From the NCBI GenBank assembly GCA_024449915.1, contig JAMZAV010002234.1, positions 43,301 through 107,300 on the forward strand: a stretch of 64,000 nt of DNA, written 5' to 3'. Below, one piece after another: positions 55,370-64,000 of the stretch. The notes under the pieces are model-generated. The model was not told the DNA's origin and did not search any database. It saw only the letters and a program-made list of their open reading frames with translations. Source of the DNA: Sweltsa coloradensis. Its lineage: Eukaryota > Arthropoda > Insecta > Plecoptera > Chloroperlidae. Both the position numbers and the translations under genes were made by a program. The number at the start of each line of letters is the position of its first letter. Within the stretch, counting starts at the first letter, position 1.

Positions 55370-57060
55370 CACACTTTACATGATTTGGACCATGCGAACT
55401 CTTAGTGAGTACATCTGCAAACAATTTCTGTTGACAAATATTTAGATCAATAATCTTATTGGTAACGCATCCCTAAAAAAAAGATGTCTTTATATCAATA
55501 TGTTTTGACCTGTTATGATACATTTGATTTTCCGCCAGTTTATGTGGCAGGACTGATTATCATTATACAAAGTTATAGCATCTGTTTATTTGCAAAAATT
55601 CAACTCATTCAACAATTTTAAGAAAAATTGCTTCTTTTGCACATTGGGGTTAAGCCATATATTCTGATTCTGTGCTTGAGAGAGCAATGGTTTTTTGTTT
55701 TTCGCTTCCAAGAGATTACACATCCTCCAAGACAAAAAACAAATCCAGTAAAAGATTTTCTATCCAAAGAACAATTTCCCCAATCTGCATCAGAAAATCC
55801 TTCAAGTTTAACACCGTTTTCTTGTATAAAAGGGACACAAATCCTTTGTTTTTTGTAAATATCTTAGGACCCGTTTAGAAACATACCCAATGAGATTCAT
55901 CATAGCAATTATTGAATTGGCTGAGCACACTTACTTGTGTGTGCAATATCTGGTCTGTGATTACTTGCAAGACGCATTAATGAACCTATCATTTCCTGAT
56001 AAGGCAATGAAGGATCGGGTATTCGGGCCTGGACAATTTAACCTACCTCCATTGGAAGTGTTAAAAAGGTTTACAATTGGGCATTAAAAAATCTTTCAAG
56101 AGTTTTTTCAATATAAGATTTTTGGTCTAAACATAATTTCCCCATTTGCCTTCTGTTTCCTCTTTACCCAGCACACATTTGGCCTCTCCAAGATCTTTCA
56201 TTTGAACTTACTCATGAGTTTCATGTTACTTCCGTTTTGTATTTTCATCATTGCTAAAGACAAAAAAATCATCTACGTACAAGGCGATTATGAAAAAACA
56301 CCATTTTCGAACTAAAATATATACATGGTTAAAAAATAGATCTTTTTTAACCCATTTAAAGGGCAGTACTAAATTTTAATTTGTCATACCAAGCTTACTC
56401 GCTTGCTTAAGACCATACAAAGCTTTCTTCAAAAGACAGACTTTACCTTTCACCGATTCCAGCCTTCCGGCTGTTTCATGTAAACAACTTTTTTCAAATC
56501 ACTATTTAAAAAGGTGTTGTTATATCAAGGTGACCTTTTAATAGATTTAGTTCAACGGACAAAGCAAGTAACATTCTGATTGAGCCGTACCTAAAACAGG
56601 AGAGAAAGTATCACTGTAATTTATGCCATACCTTTGAGAAAAACCCCTTGCGACTAGGCGGGCTTTGTATTTGAAATACCACTAGAGTCCTTCATAATCT
56701 TAAAAAATCCATTTACAATCAACTGGCTCCTGATTATCAGGTAAATCTACAAGTTCCCATGTTTATTTCTCACTAAAGAACTATTTCGTTCTCCATGGCA
56801 TGCTTCCACTTCTCTCGATCATCTGCAGCCAAGGCCTCTCGTACAGTTTCAGGCTCGCCCTCCTCGCGTGTAGCCTGGAGAGTATGAATTCTGGAAATTT
56901 CCTTGGGGACGCTTATTTGACTGGATATCTTCTTTCTTGCTCCATAGCAGCTGGCTGCTCTGGATTTCTTCCATAGAAATATCATCTTCTGAATCCCCCG
57001 TCTTGTAGCTCTGGCTGGCCACTGATTCGTGGTCATCATTTCTGTTTCCGACAAAAACAT
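55370..57060 (-). pseudogene. pol: Copia pol C-terminal half: reverse transcriptase and RNase H (broken)
   Basis: Read on the minus strand: EPETVREALAADDREKWKHA at 56800-56860 (start of the RT domain), a 'KWIFK' and '[13 protein letters not shown]' region near 56600-56720, the catalytic YVDD at 56268-56279, DLGEAKCVLG near 56180, ALSSTESEY (RNase H) near 55690, LYNDNQSC near 55560, and an LTK-type end near 55400-55380. Many stops and frame changes separate the pieces. It would copy the element RNA in virus-like particles if intact. Confidence 0.75.
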
Positions 57061-57429
57061 CGTTAAGTTCCCACATTTGATTGTCAGGTTATCAGTAGTA
57101 GCAACATCCCCCGAATGATGTCTTTTAGCGGGAAAAAAATATCTTCATGAAAATTACGTCACGTGCTTTTTCAATTCTCGGGGGATTCTTGGGGTTATAA
57201 GACGATAGCCCTTAGATTCGGTGCAGTATCCTACCATGATCTTTTCCTGCTTTCGGATCCCATTTTGTCCTCAGCTCCTTAGGAATGTGCATGTAGGCAG
57301 CACACCCAAATACTCGCAAGGTGTCTAAGGTCCATTTTATCTCCCATCATACCTCTTCTGGTAGTTCCCTCTACTGCTCTGGTTGGTGACCGATTCTTTA
57401 GATAGACAATAACACTCACCGCTTCTGCC

Positions 57430-58020
57430 CAGAAAACACCTACTCAGTCCAGCACCCACTGAGCAGAGCTCGAGCTTTCTCCACTATAGTGCGGTTCGCT
57501 CGTTCCGCCACTCCATTTTGTTCCGGTGACCTTGGAATGTGGTTTGGGTGCACGATTCCACTGCAAGCAAGCAACTGATGCATATCTTGGTTGATGTACT
57601 CGGTGCCATTGTCACTTCGCAGAGACTTCAATTTCTAAACCCGTTTGATTCTCTACCAAGACTTTCCATTTTTTTAAATACTTTTAAAAAACATCCACTC
57701 TTGCTAGCAAGAAAAATAAAAAAAACGTATTTCTACTAAAGTCATCAATCAGAGTCATAAAGTACTTTGCACCAGACAGTGATGGCATACTTGGCCCACA
57801 TAAATCAGGAGTGGACTAATTCTAGAATTTTTGTCGCTCTTTACCTGTCTTTATTGGGGAAACTCTATGCTGTTTGCCCATCACACATGCTTCACAAGGT
57901 TTTGTGTCCTTACTTCCAGTAAAATTAACACCTTCAGCCATACCTTCTTTCAGTAGATTCCATGCTAACTTTGTTGAGATGTCCCAGTCTCCTATGCCAT
58001 AGTTCCTGTGTGTTCATGTG
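57430..58020 (-). pseudogene. Copia integrase (broken)
   Basis: On the minus strand from 58010: ELWHRRLGHLNKVSMES (GAG-pre-integrase His motif), CEACVMGKQHR (zinc-binding Cys pair) near 57880, then LRSDNGTEYINQDM (catalytic Asp) and PEQNGVAERANRTIVEKAR (catalytic Glu) at 57440-57631. The first catalytic Asp region near 57780 lies in a degraded stretch. Frame changes interrupt it. Confidence 0.8.
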
Positions 58021-58353
58021 AAATGAGCCTGATGACTAACTGTAGGCATATGTTGTTCTGTTTCTACCTTAGGACTCGGAATTCACCGACTGACCAGATC
58101 CTTAGGAACCACATATGACTCTACATTAGGTGATAACAGCCCTTGTCTTTGTGTGGGAGGGCCAATAAATCCTTTCACCAGAAAATCAGTTTCACGGTAC
58201 ATATGAGCACCCTCAGATCCCAAAAACCCAAAAACAACCCCTTAGATGTCACACTGCTAACAGAAACTAAATTCGCCCGACAGGTTTGGGAAACATGCAC
58301 AACTTTAGTTAATTTTTTGTGTTCCGACACATTTGCCAGTTTAATCTCAAAAT

Positions 58354-59354
58354 TCACCCGATATCACCACTTTGAGTAGTACCACCGTTTGCCACGGTAA
58401 CTTTGCTGGAGAAACACCACGAACGATCTGCATCCAATCTGCGTGAGGGCGTCATCGTAGCTGTCGCTCCCGAATCAAAAAAGCCCTGCTCGGGGATTCT
58501 ACTTTTACCGATAGTGCTGAGAACATTTTTCCATGCAGTTAGACCTTTTTTTCTCTGGAGCTGCCTTCTGCTTCTTATCTTTAGATCCACCAACCTGTTT
58601 CCATGAGCCTCGTTAGATTCTTTGTCAAGTTTCTTTGGAACATTCCGATGACTTGTGCCCCTCTTCGTGACATCTAAAAACATCCTGAACAGAAATTTCT
58701 TCTGTCCAAGGGTTTCTTTTTATAGTTGCCACCCTTGGGAAGTGTACAAAGCCGCTGTCCCCCTTTTTATCACTAACTCTTCTGGAATTCTCATGAAGCA
58801 ATTTGGTTTTTACTTGATCACTTGTAAGTTTTTCAGAACTAACCCCCAAAGTCATAACTAGCGGGTTTATAACTACTCGGCAAACCACTCAACAGAATTT
58901 CAGCAAGGAATCGTTCTCCATAGGATAACCTATGTCTGTCAACTGCAAACTGAGAGACATAACCTTGTTTACATATTCCTCAAATTAACTGAAATTGATC
59001 TGCTTTCATGCTGAATAAACCTCTAAAAAGTTCCCAACCTTCTCATTAGACCGTATCCTCGAAAGCTTTCACAAGGCTCTCCACGTAGTCTTTGCTGTTG
59101 TATAAAATTCTTACAGTGCATAGCAAGATGGATGTAGGCTCAGGTTAATCTTGGTTCTTGCCCTTTTTATCTGTATCCTCGTCTACAGCTTCGAACGTGC
59201 CATCATCTTTCTTTATAGGCTTGACAGCAGTCCACAATCTTTCGTGACGTAGGTACATTTCCATTGCAAATTTCCAAGTAGCAAAATTTGAACTACCATT
59301 CAGTCTTTCCAAATGCAGGAATTGTCTGCCATCGTGATGTAGGCCTACTATCAC
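58354..59354 (-). pseudogene. gag: Copia gag and protease (broken)
   Basis: Starts at 59354 with MIVGLHHDGRQFLHLERLNG and continues SSNFATWKFAMEMYLRHE, the typical copia gag start (LxGxxNFxxWKxxMxxxL). A degraded middle follows. Near 58630-58670 is a zinc knuckle, FRCHEEGHKSSEC, in which the first Cys of the CCHC set is Val. Protease active site DSGATATMTPSR is at about 58440-58480 in another frame. In copia, gag and pol are one reading frame, so the frame changes are damage or base errors. Confidence 0.8.
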
Positions 59355-59487
59355 TCACAGACCCCCACTGAATGAATGAAGAAAGAATTCGACTTACCCC
59401 TCGGTCGAAACTAGGTCCTAGGCCCTAGGCCATTACAAACTAGGCTAGGCCTACCTTCAATGTAATTTTTACTTCACTTTAAAACAC

Positions 59488-59504
59488 GTCCTGGTCCCCT
59501 AACC
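59488..59504 (-). promoter_or_regulatory. Copia primer binding site, half-tRNA(iMet) type
   Basis: Directly inside the 5' LTR the minus strand reads GGTTAGGGGACCAGGAC. The complement matches about 14 of 17 bases of the initiator-tRNA-Met anticodon-stem region (CUGGGCCCAUAACC in animals), the internal site used by Drosophila copia with a cleaved tRNA half. The tRNA sequence is from my memory of the family. Confidence 0.5.
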
Positions 59505-59708
59505 TATGGATTTATTCAGGTTTTTCGCTTGTTTAAAAAGATAAAGCAACTACAGTTTGCATCAACCATGTTTATTCACAAAAGGAAGGGACGCCGACAA
59601 GTATACAGTGTTGCCAACACAATACAGATAAATAGTTGTCGTACCAACTAGTAGTAATACCAACTTAACAATTGTTTGTTAGATAAGAATAAGAAGATCA
59701 TTCCAACA
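59505..59708 (-). repeat. 5' LTR of the copia element
   Basis: About 204 bp, near-identical to 55069-55273 apart from roughly seven small differences, mostly in runs of A or T. Confidence 0.85.
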
Positions 59709-59856
59709 GTGTGTTTTATGTAATATTTATTGCACTTCCGGTTTAGCCCGTTTAGATTAATCACTTTAGTAGAGAACGCAGGTTTTATTCTCTTTATAAT
59801 CACCCAATCCAACATCATTCCACTTCCACATTTAAATAACTAACACAGCCTTTTAA

Positions 59857-59940
59857 GAAGGGGAGGGGAAAAGGAATTGTTCCGGGAACTAAACACATGG
59901 CTCACTCACTCGTCTAGCAACGACTTTGGCGTTTTCCTAG
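59857..59940 (+). mobile_element. Palindromic MITE 'C', right-end fragment (copy 3)
   Basis: Matches the last 85 bases of the copy at 9659-9960 ('ggctcactcactcgtctagc', 'gactttggcgttttcctag'). The left part is missing. Confidence 0.65.
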
Positions 59941-60361
59941 AAAATCCTCGAAAAGAAAGGGTATTTTAAAATGCACAAAGATTTTCCAACTGGACAAGTT
60001 CAACATTTTTAACTTCTCCAACACAAAAATGTCTCCAATCTGAACATTTACATTAGGGCCCTGCTTTATAATTAAAAACATCGTAGTTCGTAGGGCTTCC
60101 CTTCTTTAATAAAACCAAATTTTTTCAAAAGACCCACTTCCTTCTTGTTACTTTGTTTCCTCATCTATGCCAATGTTTTACTTGTAACTCCCTCTTCTTT
60201 TGACACGGCTAGCCCCTTGACATGAAAAAAACTGTGTGACGGCAACCGAGCTACACCCAAAGGGGGTGAAGAGAAGAGGGGAAGGAACTAGGAAGGTCGG
60301 CCACGGAGGGTGGCGTTGCAGCGTGCACCCCTGCAGTGCAGTCTGGTTTGGGGTGAAACTG
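59941..60361. other. Unassigned sequence
   Basis: No gene recognised. 60240-60360 turns GC-rich and leads into the tandem duplication that follows. Confidence 0.5.
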
Positions 60362-60517
60362 GCGAAGGTTCGTTCTCGGCTGCGCTTGCAAGCACAAGAC
60401 TTGTCGTACTGTTTACGCAGGAAGACGAGACGCGAGTGTGCAAAGGTTACGTTCTCGGTGCGACTGCAAGCACAAGGTGTCGTACTGTTACTGCAGGAAG
60501 ACGAGGACCCCGTGTGT
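60362..60517 (+). repeat. Tandem duplication (2 x 78 bp) in a GC-rich island
   Basis: Unit 1 (60362-60439) and unit 2 (60440-60517) share 'aaggtt.cgttctcgg', 'tgcaagcacaag', 'gtcgtactgtt' and 'gcaggaagacgag'. Two short frames (60236-60550 and 60310-60600) read through them but have no recognised domain. A 5' exon or regulatory island is possible. Confidence 0.55.
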
Positions 60518-61689
60518 ACGAGTGTTGTTTTGCTTGCGAGTTGCGAGTGATATTCGTACGCGACGTGGGAATATTATTATATTCATATACTTTTATATGA
60601 TTCATATTTTACATTAATATATAATTTACAAAAACTGTGATTGTACAGTAGTGTTCTTTTGTGTTCCTGTCACCCTATAGACGCGACACTTCATGAAGAT
60701 CGTTGCTGCCACATCCAGTTAAAAATTATTTTTGTTTTCAAACAAATCTTGTTATAATTTCGTAAGGATCTGTTTTTTTATTTGCTTATCTGAACCAAAC
60801 TTTTATTCGTTACTTGTTCTCGTTCGAGTCGCTGAAACCAACCTTCTTGCAATATAGACTACCTTAATTATGTCGAGTTGATATTTTTCTCGTCCTGTTA
60901 AAAGTCTAATAAAGCTACCCCGTCGCCCCATTTTCTCACCTCGTGCATCGTAACGGACTTGGTCTTATTTATGTCTTTTATCTTACGAGTCCTGATGAGT
61001 TCTACGTTGACGTTGAAGTTCTAACTCTTTGGTCGAACTCATCTTAGTTATTTATCAAAGAACAAACATTTATCTACAGTGACGAACGTTTTAAACATAT
61101 TCGTCTATGCATGATTTTGGATTGCTACGTTTAGCGTTCTACAAAAAATGGAAAGTGTTTCTTAAAAGTTAAAAGTTTGGGAAGTCCTGGATAGAAAGAT
61201 ATTATAGGTTCGTTTGTTTACTTGACTGAGGTGCAATGCACTCGCCGATTGCTACACTTTGCCACCGATGATAGAACGCCATAATATGCTTGCGATATGT
61301 AGGTAAAATATAAATAATTAGTTAGGCATAGGCTATTGCAACCATTTAAACATAACCTCACTTTTAGTTACAATGTCTAGCTAAACAAGCCTACAAATAT
61401 CAGTAAGAGAAAAGTCATTGCTTCCAATATGCAGTGTATTCTTAAACAAACAATTATAGTCTACACTCGTATTTCACAGTCAATTAAAATAAAAAATTAC
61501 ACTAAGCCCTCTTACCATATGTTATAAATAACATATAATATTTTACTGACGAATAGCTCCTCAGTTCACGTTCTACCAGTTTGCAATAATCCTACGCACT
61601 TTTCATGCCAAACATTTTTTTAGTTTGGCGCCTTTTATAAATTCCACTTTCTGCATCACCTCTGAAAACGAGTGACTTGAAGGGTCACG
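60518..61689. other. Unassigned sequence
   Basis: No supported gene. A piece at 61166-61181 (aaaagtttgggaagtc) recalls a hAT right end but has no partner. Confidence 0.5.
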
Positions 61690-61882
61690 TGACTACCAAA
61701 ACGTACGTTTTGAGCTGAAAGCAAGTTTTTAAATCACAACGTATATATATACGGTTCGAAACGTACGTTTCATATAAAGTATCAAACCACGAGCTTTTCG
61801 GCCGTGTCCGGAAACGTACGTTTCGAACCGTACATTGTGATTATAAAACTTGCATTCGGCTCAAAACGTAAGCTGGAAGTCA
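61690..61882. mobile_element. Short palindromic element with ACGTACGT motifs
   Basis: Arms 61690-61775 and about 61811-61882 are inverted copies: 'aaaacgtacgttttgagctg', 'gcaagttttt', 'atcacaacgta', 'cggttcgaaacgtacg' against their complements. Centre near 61793. Four ACGTACGT octamers are spaced across it (one decayed to acgtaag). Non-coding. Confidence 0.6.
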
Positions 61883-62798
61883 TCTTTTACTATCGGGGCC
61901 TACTTAGGCGATCCTCGTCAAACCTATTTATAATATATATATAATATATGTATCAATATTAAAAAATATATAATTTTTACTTTAAAAACATTATTGGATA
62001 TTTAATGATAGTAATAATAAAATTATAATTTAAAAGTTTGTTTTAAGATTAAACATAGTAATGACCCCCCCCCCCTCCCCGCCGCCTTTCCTCAACATGT
62101 GCTTGAAAACTGACAGAAGAACATTTAGATTAAAATCATTTAAAAAGAATAACTAATCTTCAAGTGCAACCAAAGAACAACAGGAACAACAACAGAAACA
62201 ACACTATTATAGAGATATAATAGCAGAATCAAAATAAGAAAGTTAAGAGATAAATTCACATCACACAAGCATAAAGGCAATTACCGCGTAAATATTATAT
62301 TACAAATTAGTTCTTAACTCTTTGATTCATGTTCAATGCTCCAATTTACTTTTAAATAAGTGCACGATTTAGTAAAAAACTTATAATGGCTCATTACGGC
62401 AGCATTTTATGTTGCCGAAAAAATATAATATTATTTTGAACTGAGACCTTTTTTCCTTGCAGTGAGTCACAAAAAGAGACAAAAGCAACCAGTATCGGTT
62501 GGTATTTTTATGTGTCGGAGCAAATGCAGGTGGGCCCGGTTCAAAACTCTGTTCTTGACAGAAAATAATTTATTTCGTGAACTTAAATACATAAACTCTC
62601 AGGTTGGGTATTGGGTATGCGTTTACACTAGCCTTGAATGTTGCTATAGAGACGACGTCCGCGGTTGGATCGTGCATGAATGTTTTGTGTTTAAAATACT
62701 AAGCTGGCCATTGTCCGTTCCGTCGTCACCAAAGACAGGGTTTGCTCGGTCCAAATAAAAATTATTCGTGTTTCCCACTGAAAATGTGGGTGGACTAA
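61883..62798. other. Unassigned sequence
   Basis: Contains a poly-C run (62065-62077). A frame of 98 codons at 62462-62758 lacks a recognised domain. 62772-62795 (tttcccactgaaaatgtggg) resembles the 3' stem block of the SINE but no body is present. Confidence 0.5.
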
Positions 62799-63500
62799 GT
62801 ATACGCATCTAGGGTGAGTGTCGTCGCCCGCAGCCAAGCGCACGCGACTGCTTAGGCGACGACGAACTCGCGACCTTGAACGCGACCCGATTTGGGGGTC
62901 ACACGCCACCCCGAAAGATTTACAATCTTGAAACTCGGTATATGACCTGATATGTGGTCCATGACCTACCAAAAAAATCAACCCGATCCAATAACCAGTC
63001 CTGTGTTAAAAAAATGTCTAAACATCGTCGAAAACCTTCCGGCTAGCTAATTCTCAGCGGAGCTATATTGAGCCCTACAGAAAAAACGGTAAATCTTATA
63101 AATATGAAACTTTGACCACACTTAGATGGACTTCACACGCAGTGCCTTTTGTTTTCAAACCAAAATCGGGTTTAGAGGGACGGGAGAAAATTAAAATGTT
63201 GATGATAATCAAACACGTAATTTTTAAGGCGTGGTAATTTTTACAAACTTAAAATTAAACATGCTCTTAACCATTATACATATCTAGCGTCCAAAAACAC
63301 AGGGACTAAATTTGGGGAGAACCATGGGCCCAAAAAGGACAAAAAACAAGTCTGAACTTAAAAATATTAATCATTCAATGAAAACGCTACAACTGAGAAG
63401 TTTCAAACGTGGAATTCACTTTGATATCTCCCATTCTTTATCACTTTTAAATATGGAAAGCAAAATTGGGTAACGGATACTGGAGAAAATCAAAATCAAA
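62799..63500 (+). repeat. Dispersed repeat 'D', copy 2
   Basis: Collinear with 45243-46000 over its whole length, without the GGGT microsatellite. Ends in 'gaaaatcaaaatcaaaaatc' and runs straight into foldback element FB copy 3. No coding frame. Confidence 0.65.
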
Positions 63501-63504
63501 AATC

Positions 63505-63760
63505 AAAAATCGAAATCATAAAAAAATGCTTGGCCATGAACCAAATTCAATGGCCAAGCCATTTTTTATGATTTCGAGTTATAATTTTACTTTTTTACCA
63601 CAAAAAATCGTTAGCTTGGCGCTCGTCAACAGGCGAAATGATCTTCCTTCTTTTCAAAGCAGGACTCTATATCTCACAGCATTCACAGCCGAAGACTATT
63701 GAAGGAGAGCTAGGCTTACGTTTTTTTTTTTTTTTTTTAATTTTGTATTTGTGGGGATTG
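63505..63760. mobile_element. Foldback element 'FB', copy 3 (short left arm)
   Basis: The left arm is cut to about 40 bases ('aaatcgaaatcataaaaaaa', 'cttggcca'). The right arm is complete: 'gcttggcgctcgtcaacagg', 'cacagcattcacagccgaag', 'gaaggagagct' and poly-T. Confidence 0.75.
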
Positions 63761-64000
63761 TTATTTACATTGAATGTAGGACTGGCAATTCATGAACCAT
63801 ATTCTCTCTCAGCCAAGAGCAAGCTTGATATATCGCGCTCTTGTGGCGACTACTCGATCACACATCCCTTTACTAAATACCATACAAACAAAGCATTACA
63901 TTATTCTATCATGCAAACTCTCTCTGAACTCTTCGTCAAGGCGTCACGGAACTCGCCTGTGAGACTCACTTTTTTGAGTCAGGGAAAGCGTAGGCTACGA
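63761..64000. other. Unassigned end of window
   Basis: No gene or repeat recognised in the last 240 bases. Confidence 0.55.

Larger units (their letters stand above)
55069..59708 (-). mobile_element. Ty1/copia LTR retrotransposon, full length (4,640 bp)
   Basis: LTRs of about 205 bp (55069-55273 and 59505-59708) begin TGTTGGAATG on the minus strand and end near AATAAATCCAATA. The target duplication is GTGTG on both sides (55064-55068 and 59709-59713). The order on the minus strand is gag, protease, integrase, reverse transcriptase, RNase H, which is the copia order. Coding is heavily broken. LTR differences are mostly in homopolymer length. Confidence 0.88.

Noticed and set aside
60234..60689. 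Solo LTR from TGTGACGG to GCGACA
   Set aside because: Ends look LTR-like but the flanking five bases do not match and there is no second copy.
60985..61040. Hammerhead ribozyme (CTGATGAG core at about 60991)
   Set aside because: The matching GAAA and closing stems are not in the right places; the following text has GAAG and no clear stem III.
61166..61181. Right end of a hAT element partnering the left end at 40388
   Set aside because: The two are 20 kb apart with unrelated elements between, and the match is weak.

Overview
This window is eukaryotic and looks like arthropod DNA. It is AT-rich, carries an interstitial (CCTAA)n array (the arthropod TTAGG telomere unit) at 44714-44870, and contains a spliced exon of an animal neuropeptide-type GPCR. 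It is crowded with arthropod-style transposons and the palindrome TAGGCCTA recurs throughout. A hemipteran-like insect is a reasonable guess, but no marker gene proves it. There are no operons or bacterial features. Most short open frames are chance.

Almost everything recognisable is mobile DNA. (1) About sixteen copies or fragments of a non-autonomous element family (interior types A and B) lie at 1-1952, 10573-10670, 16584-18606, 22603-23116, 25686-25826, 32384-34867, 36525-37161, 39944-40360 and 42917-43686. They share asymmetric terminal inverted repeats, a subterminal hairpin and T-rich insertion sites, a layout that fits Helentron/Helitron2-derived elements. A palindromic MITE family (6708-6994, 9659-9960, 59857-59940) uses the same terminal module. 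(2) Non-LTR retrotransposon remains lie at 2768-4192, 7262-8530 and 18645-19985. (3) A nearly complete Ty3/gypsy element (26388-31561) has 185-bp LTRs and a 5-bp target duplication. (4) A complete but broken copia element lies on the minus strand (55069-59708), beside a plus-strand copia fragment. (5) A Penelope-like element is arranged as a head-to-head dimer (48765-52493) between 15-bp target duplications. (6) Two hAT-type non-autonomous elements have 8-bp duplications (13842-14717, 38723-39166); a possible TTAA-flanked MITE lies at 37968-38621. (7) There are tRNA-derived SINE copies (46250-48640, 52884-53022, 53527-53957). (8) Foldback elements (35966-36500, 47020-47568, 63505-63760) are associated with a tandem-type repeat 'D' (45243-47020, 62799-63500).

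The only likely host gene is the minus-strand GPCR exon at 21675-22373. It has good acceptor and donor splice sites but about three single-base frame breaks. Frame breaks also occur in the gypsy element, whose LTRs differ at only 3 of 185 positions, and the copia LTRs differ mostly in homopolymer length. Part of the breakage may therefore be base-calling error rather than decay.

The most unusual items are the terminal module shared by three element families, a palindromic element with telomere repeats as its core (44372-45140), a 73-bp GC-rich repeat whose two copies keep the same predicted hairpins (10371-10443 and 26057-26129), and a copia primer site that looks like the half-tRNA initiator-Met type.
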